A DNA stretch of 64,000 bases from Sphingobacteriaceae bacterium (GTDB lineage: Bacteria > Bacteroidota > Bacteroidia > B-17B0 > Aurantibacillaceae): positions 434,001-498,000 of the forward strand of contig JADJLA010000001.1 of the NCBI GenBank assembly GCA_016705695.1, written 5' to 3'. The translations under genes and the position numbers were made by a program. Numbering within the stretch: position 1 is the first letter of the stretch; the number at the start of each line of letters is the position of its first letter. The notes under the pieces were generated by a model. It was not told where the DNA came from. It saw nothing but the letters and a program-made list of their open reading frames with translations, and did not search any database. Shown here piece by piece: positions 55,559-61,813 of this stretch.

Positions 55559-56707
55559 ATGAAAAAAGTGTTTATTTCCTCGCTACTTTTATTATCTCTC
55601 TTTGTTAATTCTCAAACAACCTATACTTATACCGGTAAGCCGCGTTTTCAAATATTAGCAAAACGTAGCAATACAGTTTTAGGGGTGATAAATGTTGAGT
55701 TGTTTCCTAACATTGCACCAAAGCATACACGAAATTTTGACAGCTTGGTTAGCACGCAATTTTATGATACAACAGCTTTTCACCGAGTAATCCCAGGCTT
55801 TATGATTCAAGGTGGCGGCCCTAATTCGCGCCATGGTGCAATTTCTACATGGGGTCAAAGTCAGCCCGGGCAACCTACTGTAAATGCTGAATTTTCAAAG
55901 GCCAAGCATTTAAGGGGTATATTATCCGCAGCAAGAAGTTCAAATATTAATAGTGCTACTTCGCAATTTTTTATTTGTCAAGCGGCCGCTCTGCATCTTG
56001 ATAATAATTATTCTATTTATGGGAGAGTAACTTCAGGAATTAATTTTGTTGATACGATCGCTAATGCACCAAGAGACGCCAATGATAATCCTTTAGTTAA
56101 AATTGAAATGTTTGTTACTTATATTGGCTCGAATGATTCCGTTCCAAATCCTCCTGCGTTGCTAACACCAACAAACGGGCTAACAGATGTAGATACCTTA
56201 TTTCAGTTACAGTTAAAGTGGTTGGCACAGCCGGATGGTATCTTATATAATGTTCAATATTCTCAGGACTCAACATTTACTACACCTTCAACTTACACAG
56301 CAGTTACTGCTAATTTGTATCATGTTATTCCATCGGGTTTGCCAAGCAATACTAAGTACTTTTGGCGTATACGTACTAATAATGGCGGACATTTCAGTGC
56401 GTACTCACCTGTTTGGAATTTCAAAACAGCTGCGCCTATAAGCGATGTAAGTATAAAAACGAATGTAAATAGCGAATCAATTTCTGTTCTTTATCCAAAT
56501 CCAAGCAATGGAAAATTTAATTTAAAGCAAATTGAAAAAGGAAGTGTCATCGAAGTGACTGATGTTACAGGAAAATTAGTTTTTCAAACAATAGCAAAAG
56601 ATAGCTCAGTAGTAATAGACCTTAGTGGAAAAGAGGTTGGAGTTTATGAGCTCTCAATTAAAAATGGTAAGAGTACTATCAACAAAAAACTGATCATTGC
56701 AAAGTAG
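55559..56707 (+). CDS. Secreted cyclophilin-type peptidyl-prolyl isomerase with T9SS type A tail
   Basis: The ATG at 55559 starts a signal peptide (MKKVFISSLLLLSLFVNSQ). Residues about 30-190 form a cyclophilin domain (FHRVIPGFMIQGGGPN, SATSQFFICQA), which speeds proline isomerisation. A fibronectin III-like domain follows (about 205-295). The T9SS type A sorting domain is at about 310-382 (SVLYPNPSNGKFNLK, then GVYELSIKNGKSTINKKLI). A surface or secreted foldase is therefore likely. It is not co-directional with the formate operon. Confidence 0.9.
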   Translation: MKKVFISSLLLLSLFVNSQTTYTYTGKPRFQILAKRSNTVLGVINVELFPNIAPKHTRNFDSLVSTQFYDTTAFHRVIPGFMIQGGGPNSRHGAISTWGQSQPGQPTVNAEFSKAKHLRGILSAARSSNINSATSQFFICQAAALHLDNNYSIYGRVTSGINFVDTIANAPRDANDNPLVKIEMFVTYIGSNDSVPNPPALLTPTNGLTDVDTLFQLQLKWLAQPDGILYNVQYSQDSTFTTPSTYTAVTANLYHVIPSGLPSNTKYFWRIRTNNGGHFSAYSPVWNFKTAAPISDVSIKTNVNSESISVLYPNPSNGKFNLKQIEKGSVIEVTDVTGKLVFQTIAKDSSVVIDLSGKEVGVYELSIKNGKSTINKKLIIAK

Positions 56708-56778
56708 AATTAACTAAAGATAATTCTAATTTATTTTCGGTCTTTTAAAAAAAACCTAAACGAGTAAATATTTAAGTT

Positions 56779-57132
56779 ATGCAAATACTCATTATCCTTA
56801 ATGAAAAACCCACAACAAACGAAAAAGCATATAATGCTTTGAGAATTGCCGCGCAATTTCAGAAAGATGACGTAAATAATAAAATCGTTATCTATTTACT
56901 TGCTGATGGTGTTATGTGCGCACTTACAAAAGTACCGGGCCCGGGAGGCGTTTTAAACGTTGAGCAAATGATGGAAGGTATTATAGAAAAAGGCGGCATC
57001 GTAAAAATGTGTACTTCCTGCGGCGAGAGTCGTGGATTAAAAGAGAAAACACTAATTACAGGTGTTGAATGGACAAATCTAAAAACTCTTACCGACTGGA
57101 TATTGCACAGCGATAAAATTCTAAACTTTTAA
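56779..57132 (+). CDS. DsrE/YchN-like sulfur-relay family protein
   Basis: This 117-residue protein has a Rossmann-like DsrE fold: an ILIILNE first strand, YNALRIAAQF, VIYLLADGVMCAL, and a CxxC pair in KMCTSCGESRGL (about 79-90). Such proteins bind or relay persulfide sulfur or act as small redox partners. It is a single gene, followed by the decayed SpoIIE remnant on the other strand. Its neighbourhood with NarK-like and formate genes is suggestive, but no pathway is assigned. Confidence 0.82.
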   Translation: MQILIILNEKPTTNEKAYNALRIAAQFQKDDVNNKIVIYLLADGVMCALTKVPGPGGVLNVEQMMEGIIEKGGIVKMCTSCGESRGLKEKTLITGVEWTNLKTLTDWILHSDKILNF

Positions 57133-57153
57133 TTAGTGAGATTATTGCTAAAA

Positions 57154-57595
57154 CTAAACCCTTACGCCAATAATGGTAACATCATCCACTTGTTCCAAAT
57201 TCCCAACCCAATCTTTAAAAGTTGTTTCAAGAATTAATTTTTGTTCCTGCATTGGTAAATGAGCTATTTTTGATAATAAGTCACGCAAATTCTTACTCAT
57301 GAATTTTTTACCTAGATGACCACCAAACTGATCCGGGAAACAATGTGTTAATGTGTAAATCCCCCCATTTTGTAACTCAATTTCTTGATGCGTAATGAAA
57401 TATTTTCGTTGTCACACTTCTCAACCGACATTTTATCAGGATCAACTTTGATGATCTCATTGTTTCTAATTACCCAAATAGGATTATTTGCTGCTGTACA
57501 TTTTAATTTTGTTTTTTTTTCTTATTAAATGTGATCAATGAGGCATCCATACCATCTTTTTTTTGATGGTTATGGTATTTCTTATTAATCGACAA
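57154..57595 (-). pseudogene. Decayed C-terminal remnant of a third SpoIIE phosphatase
   Basis: On the minus strand, broken frames still spell the end of a SpoIIE domain: KDGMDASLITFNKKK, then TAANNPIWVIRNNEIIKVD, DQFGGHLGKKFMSKNLRDLL, and EQVDDVTIIGVRV before a stop. It matches the last ~140 residues of the gene at 61814 closely. At least two frameshifts are present (poly-A near 57516, and near 57385). The metal-binding TDGF of intact copies reads THCF. The rest of the gene is missing, so it is dead. It fills most of the 522-bp gap between the DsrE and NarK-like genes. Confidence 0.85.
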
Positions 57596-57675
57596 AGGGA
57601 ATGATTGAGATCAACTGCGAGTATTGATGAAAATCATTCTTCATTCACAATTCTTTGCTTATTTTCGCTGTTTAT

Positions 57676-59175
57676 ATGGAAGAAAAAGTATCCGGTCTTG
57701 CTCATCGCACACTCTTTTTAAACACAACTGCTTTTGTTATCTGCTTTGCGGCTTGGATGCTAAACGGAGTTCTAGTAACTTTTCTGGTAGATAAAGGGAT
57801 TTTTAATTGGGGCCCTATTGAGGTGGGTTGGTTATTGGGGATACCCGTTCTTACAGGATCATTATTTCGATTGCCAATGGGCATTCTTACTGATAAATTT
57901 GGAGGGAAGTGGGTATTCGGATTATTACTAATGTTTTGTTCAGTACCAATGTATTTGCTAAGTTACGCTGATGATTTTTTGTCCTTTGCCATACTTAGTT
58001 TTTTCACTGGTATTGTTGGGTCAGGCTTTGCTGTTGGGGTGGCATACACTTCGGTGTGGTATCCGAAAAAATGGCAAGGAACAGCACTTGGAATTGTAGG
58101 TGCCGGTAACGCAGGAGCCGCGATAACTACCATGTTTGCGCCTGCATTACTGAATAAATTTACGGGCGACGGAACTGCGGTAGATCAGTGGAAACTTCTA
58201 CCTCAAATTTATGCATTCGTGCTTTTGGGAATGTCGATCGTATATTTGCTTTTTGCAAAGAATAAAAGGCCTGAAGGGCACAAGACGCTCATCCAGTTAA
58301 TTAAACCTATTAAAAATGTAAGGGTTTGGCGCTTTGGACTGTATTATTTCTTAGTGTTTGGCTGTTTTGTAGCTTTCTCGCAGTGGTTGGTGCCTTATTT
58401 TGTGAATGTTTATGGCGTTTCACTTGTTACAGCCGGTTTTTTTGCCTCATTATTTAGTTTTCCTTCGGGCGTTATTCGAGTATTGGGCGGATGGCTATCT
58501 GACAAATGGGGAGCAAGGAAAGTTATGTATTGGGTTCTTGGTTCTTCACTTTGTATTTCTTTCTTTCTTATCATACCCAGAATGGAATTGATCACGCCGG
58601 GCGCCGGAATAATGGCATCGGCGGGAGGAGAAGTAAGGTCAGTTTCTGATACCAGTATTCAAGTTGGTGATAAAGTTTACGCGATTCAGGCAAAAGTCTC
58701 AGGCAAAGAAACGTTTGATCGATCCGGGATATTTCCGCAAAAAGAGATGTGGCATGAGGTAGTTGTAAAACAAGGACAAGTGGTTGAGAAAAAACAACTT
58801 TTAGCCAAGGCTAGCACCTGCATATTTTTTCAAGCAAATATTTGGGTGTTTGCAATTCTGGTAACAATAATTGGCGCCATATGGGGAATAGGAAAGGCTG
58901 CAGTGTATAAACATATTCCCGAGTATTTTCCGGAAGAAGTTGGAATGGTAGGAGGCTTAGTTGGTGTAATTGGTGGAATGGGTGGATTTTTGTTCCCTAT
59001 TCTTTTTGGATATCTTTTGCAGTACACAGGCTTTTGGACAAGCAGTTGGATTTTGATGTGGATTCTTTCCGGTGTTTGTTTGATTTGGATGCATCGGGTT
59101 ATTACTCGTATGATGAATAGAGAAGCTCCACATCTTGCAGGTCATCTTGAACCATTACCAAAAAATAACAAATAA
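57676..59175 (+). CDS. NarK/NNP-type nitrate/nitrite transporter with inserted soluble loop
   Basis: This major-facilitator protein of ~499 residues is most like NNP transporters. It has both family glycine signatures (GAGNAGAAITTMFAP near 143-157, and GLVGVIGGMGGF near 427-438). The substrate-binding arginines are in SLFRLPMGILTDKFG (TM2) and SGVIRVLGGWLSDKWG (TM8). About 75 soluble residues (about 307-383) are inserted between TM8/9-region helices and look like a barrel-sandwich hybrid (VGDKVYAIQAK ... VKQGQVVEKKQLLAKAS), reminiscent of biotinyl/lipoyl-like folds but without a modifiable Lys motif. I start at ATG 57676 and not at the upstream TTG. Nitrate or nitrite transport is inferred from family signatures. 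Confidence 0.87.
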   Translation: MEEKVSGLAHRTLFLNTTAFVICFAAWMLNGVLVTFLVDKGIFNWGPIEVGWLLGIPVLTGSLFRLPMGILTDKFGGKWVFGLLLMFCSVPMYLLSYADDFLSFAILSFFTGIVGSGFAVGVAYTSVWYPKKWQGTALGIVGAGNAGAAITTMFAPALLNKFTGDGTAVDQWKLLPQIYAFVLLGMSIVYLLFAKNKRPEGHKTLIQLIKPIKNVRVWRFGLYYFLVFGCFVAFSQWLVPYFVNVYGVSLVTAGFFASLFSFPSGVIRVLGGWLSDKWGARKVMYWVLGSSLCISFFLIIPRMELITPGAGIMASAGGEVRSVSDTSIQVGDKVYAIQAKVSGKETFDRSGIFPQKEMWHEVVVKQGQVVEKKQLLAKASTCIFFQANIWVFAILVTIIGAIWGIGKAAVYKHIPEYFPEEVGMVGGLVGVIGGMGGFLFPILFGYLLQYTGFWTSSWILMWILSGVCLIWMHRVITRMMNREAPHLAGHLEPLPKNNK

Positions 59176-59247
59176 GCCGCATTCACCTGGTGTAATTGTG
59201 GATCGGTATTTTTTATCCGAAGGTTCACATAAACAAGTGAAATATTA

Positions 59248-59301
59248 TCCGCATTAAATTGCGAATTTGAGATTGGTGGAGCCCACGATTTTTTTCGAAC
59301 T
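59248..59301 (-). repeat. Displaced copy of the ssrA 3' end (attachment-site-like, distal)
   Basis: Minus-strand reading gives GTTCGA...GTGGGCTCCACCA, then the same downstream bases as the real tmRNA end. It matches 60702-60755 at 32 of 34 positions from ATCCGCATTAAATTGCGAAT through GATTGGTGGA, and loosely beyond to TTCGAACT. It lies in the same orientation as ssrA, 1,454 bp away, with only the fic gene and its promoter between. No integrase is found. Confidence 0.65.
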
Positions 59302-59379
59302 ATTTTGTGAGGGATTTAGATGTTTTAAGTGGTTTAAGGCTTTATATACTCGAGAGCGCAACTCTATAATATGAAATGT

Positions 59380-59410
59380 TTTCTCATGTATAGTATTTAT
59401 ACATGAGAAA
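59380..59410. other. Perfect 13-bp inverted repeat (hairpin or operator)
   Basis: TTTCTCATGTATA (59380-59392) and TATACATGAGAAA (59398-59410) have a 5-bp spacer. There is no T-run, so it is a poor terminator. It may be a further protein-binding palindrome or the remnant end of the inserted segment. The whole gap 59176-59563 holds no gene. Confidence 0.6.
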
Positions 59411-59433
59411 CGTATCAGGTATAAAGTTTAGAC

Positions 59434-59571
59434 AAAAATGGACATGAGATCACTATATGTCCATATTCTGTAAAATAATGGACATATAGCTTGTTTTTGT
59501 TCAAATTTGGACATAAATTTGCTATATGTTCATTTCTAATCAAATAATGGACATATTAAAAGAATGAAGAA
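59434..59571 (+). promoter_or_regulatory. Operator array and promoter of the second fic gene
   Basis: Six 8-bp boxes of ATGGACAT type lie at 59438(+), 59457(-), 59478(+), 59507(+), 59526(-) and 59547(+). The last three repeat the first three exactly 69 bp later, so a 69-bp unit has been duplicated. The boxes at 59507 and 59526 each have one mismatch. A promoter fits between them: TTG at 59491-59493, a 20-bp spacer, and TAAATTTG at 59514-59521. Boxes therefore overlap the -7 element and the probable start site. The likely binding protein is the Fic protein's own winged-helix tail (inference). Confidence 0.7.
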
Positions 59572-60676
59572 ATTCGATAGAAATATACCCTATAATGATC
59601 TGCCTGACTTGCCGCCATCCGATAGTATATTTGATAAAGACATATTATTTAAATGGGGCATTGCTTCTAGAGCCTTAGCTGAGCTAAATAGAAATATTAT
59701 GCGGATGCCAAATCCAACCATGTTGGTTAATACGATTACCTTGCAAGAAGCACAAACATCAACAGCTATAGAAAACATTTTCACTACCGATGATGAGTTA
59801 TATAAGGCAGTTTCTGATACAGCAAGAGAAGACGCCTCTGATAATGCGACAAAAGAGGTATTACGTTATCGTGAAGCGTTATGGAAGGGTTATAATACAA
59901 TAAAAACAAAAAGCAAACTCGAGCAAACAACCATCATCAAAGTATTTCAGCAAATTAAAAATACACGCCAGGGAATTCGACCCCCTCAATCGCAAGTAGT
60001 TATTAAAAGAGGTCAAAGTGAAATTAAGCCTGGTGAAATTATTTACACACCTCCTCGCGGAGCAGGAATAGTAGAGAAAAAAATTAGGAATTTAATTGAG
60101 TTTTTAAATGATCACAAAAAGTATCCGGTCGATCCATTGCTAAAGATGATCATTGCGCATTATCAATTTGAAGCCATTCACCCATTTACAGATGGTAACG
60201 GGCGTACAGGAAGGGTTTTGAATTTGTTATACTTGGTTCAACAAGAATTATTATCTCATCCTGTTTTGTTTTTAAGCAAGTATATATTAAACCATAAGGA
60301 CGACTACTATGCAAATCTTGCGGGAGTAACAACACGCCAGGCTTGGAAGCCGTGGTTGAGTTATATGTTAACAGCTGTTGAGATCACAGCTAAGGAAACA
60401 AATCAAACAATTGATGAGATATTGAATCAAATGAATGCTACGCATTTGCATGCAAAAACGAAATTGAAGTGGTATAGTCTAGAATTGAATCAACTTTTAT
60501 TTTCACAACCCTATATAAAACCTAAAAAAATTGGAGAATTGCTTAACGTAAGAAGTAGAACTACACTTACAAAATACATGCATGAATTAACTGATATTGG
60601 AATTGTGTCACCACATCAAGAAGGGAAAGAAGTTTTCTATATCAATAACGATCTCATTCGCATATTGAAATCGTAA
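59564..60676 (+). CDS. Fic family protein with C-terminal winged helix-turn-helix
   Basis: This 370-residue protein is of the Fic_N/Fic architecture. The N-terminal inhibitory motif is in STAIEN (Ser66, Glu70). The catalytic loop HPFTDGNGRTGR is at 206-217 with every active residue present, so AMP transfer is expected. The C-terminal ~65 residues (PYIKPKKIGELLNVRSRTTL, TKYMHELTDIGIV, GKEVFYINND) form a winged helix typical of transcription regulators. The gene lies between ssrA-end direct repeats and behind an array of six operator boxes. There is no partner gene. The targets are unknown. It is only distantly similar to the Fic at 2890 and has a different DNA-binding tail. Confidence 0.92.
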   Translation: MKKFDRNIPYNDLPDLPPSDSIFDKDILFKWGIASRALAELNRNIMRMPNPTMLVNTITLQEAQTSTAIENIFTTDDELYKAVSDTAREDASDNATKEVLRYREALWKGYNTIKTKSKLEQTTIIKVFQQIKNTRQGIRPPQSQVVIKRGQSEIKPGEIIYTPPRGAGIVEKKIRNLIEFLNDHKKYPVDPLLKMIIAHYQFEAIHPFTDGNGRTGRVLNLLYLVQQELLSHPVLFLSKYILNHKDDYYANLAGVTTRQAWKPWLSYMLTAVEITAKETNQTIDEILNQMNATHLHAKTKLKWYSLELNQLLFSQPYIKPKKIGELLNVRSRTTLTKYMHELTDIGIVSPHQEGKEVFYINNDLIRILKS

Positions 60677-60693
60677 GATTATTTGAAATGAAA

Positions 60694-60729
60694 AATCGCA
60701 AATCCGCAATAAATTGCGAATTTGCGATT
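60694..60729 (-). terminator. Inverted repeat at the 3' end of ssrA
   Basis: AATCGCAAAT (60694-60703) and ATTTGCGATT (60720-60729) form a 10-bp stem starting at the last base of tmRNA. A 3' processing or termination hairpin for ssrA is likely. It also overlaps the proximal att-like repeat. Confidence 0.5.
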
Positions 60730-60755
60730 GGTGGACCCGGAGAGATTCGAACTCT
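60702..60755 (-). repeat. ssrA 3' end repeat (attachment-site-like, proximal)
   Basis: This is the functional copy. It includes the tmRNA T-loop TTCGAA, the acceptor strand, the encoded CCA (60729-60731 complement) and 27 bp downstream. It pairs with 59248-59301 as an imperfect direct repeat around the fic gene. Confidence 0.65.
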
Positions 60756-61096
60756 CGTCCAAATAAGGAAAAAATAAGCTTTCTACACGTTTAGAACTAA
60801 TTTAGTTTTCGATCGAAGCCAGGTAATAATTCAAACCAAGCTTCAACTTAGCTACTAATATTGTTTTAGTTAATAGCATTACCAAAACAAACTACACATT
60901 TATGATGCATGATCCAAGGCGCAGAGCAGTTTAGCTCCCTGGGATGCAAAGGTTGGTTAATCTTAGATTAAGCAGCCATAGCGTAAGAATTCTCTTCGCC
61001 GAATAAAAATTTGAAAGTTCAGTTTTAAGAGCTCGTCTTACAACGCTCTACATGCTTACTTATCTAATGCGCTTACTGTCAAAACCGGTCGGACCC
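60729..61096 (-). ncRNA. ssrA: Transfer-messenger RNA (tmRNA)
   Basis: tmRNA rescues stalled ribosomes and tags the unfinished protein for degradation. The 5' end GGGTCCG pairs with the 3' end CGGGTCC, followed by A and an encoded CCA. The T arm (GAGAG-TTCGAAT-CTCTC) completes the tRNA-like part. The tag reading frame lies at 61000-60968 (minus) and encodes GEENSYAMAA followed by TAA, close to known Bacteroidota tags such as GENNYALAA. The size, 368 nt with CCA, is normal. Its 3' end appears to have served as an integration site for the fic segment. Confidence 0.95.
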
Positions 61097-61177
61097 ATTT
61101 GAGTTATGAATTAAAAGTGATGAATAATGAACGATACACAGCACTTGCAAAACAAAACTCCTCAAAGAACTTAATAA

Positions 61178-61185
61178 CAAAGGTA
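61178..61185 (-). promoter_or_regulatory. Possible -7 box of ssrA
   Basis: TACCTTTG on the minus strand matches TAnnTTTG and lies about 82 bp upstream of the mature tmRNA 5' end, leaving a leader for RNase P to remove. No clear TTG is found at the expected -33 spacing. Confidence 0.3.
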
Positions 61186-61246
61186 CAAAATTAAAAGAGC
61201 TAAATCGAGCTTTTTACTATATTTAACTTCATAAAACTCTTCTATT

Positions 61247-61768
61247 ATGAAAAAGCTGATATCTCTGTGTTTGCTTGTTGCAGCAACAAGTTTAACCGCT
61301 CAAACTGTAAAATCAAAAGCGCTTAAATTAAAATATACCGCACCCGAAGGATGGAATCCTTCAGAATTTGGAGGCAAAACATCTTGGGATGAATCAGGAA
61401 ATAATCTATGCAAATGTTCAGGTGTGATGTTCACTAAGCAACATAAAGATGGGAAAATGATCGTATTGGTGTATCCGAGCACAATCAGTGGATTGGACTC
61501 TTCTAAACACGATATGGCAGGAATATTAAAATTTGTAGATGTAGAAAAGTACGATAAAACCAAGAACAAGAATTTTTCGTTCGAAAAAAAGAAGTCATAT
61601 TTTATGGATACAAAAACAAGCAGCAAGTCTTACGAAGTAATTAAATACAAAACAAAGATCGAAGATCATTACTATCTTATTTATACTTGGCAAGAAAGTA
61701 TGAATGTAATGAGCCCTAATACCGAGAAAGATCTTTTTGAAGTGGTGAATGCTATAGAGCCACTTTAA
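61247..61768 (+). CDS. Hypothetical secreted protein
   Basis: This is a 173-residue protein with a signal peptide (MKKLISLCLLVAATSLTAQ). The mature chain is beta-rich with LKLKYTAPEGWNPSEFGG near the start and a Cys pair in NLCKCSGVMF. The opening resembles secreted proteins that begin with a 'YxxPxGW' strand, but I cannot name the family. It is 45 bp upstream of the second intact SpoIIE gene on the same strand, so they may be co-transcribed. Confidence 0.65.
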   Translation: MKKLISLCLLVAATSLTAQTVKSKALKLKYTAPEGWNPSEFGGKTSWDESGNNLCKCSGVMFTKQHKDGKMIVLVYPSTISGLDSSKHDMAGILKFVDVEKYDKTKNKNFSFEKKKSYFMDTKTSSKSYEVIKYKTKIEDHYYLIYTWQESMNVMSPNTEKDLFEVVNAIEPL

Positions 61769-61813
61769 AGTTCATAAATGTGCAGTATTTTTAAAAGGAA
61801 CATATATTTAATT

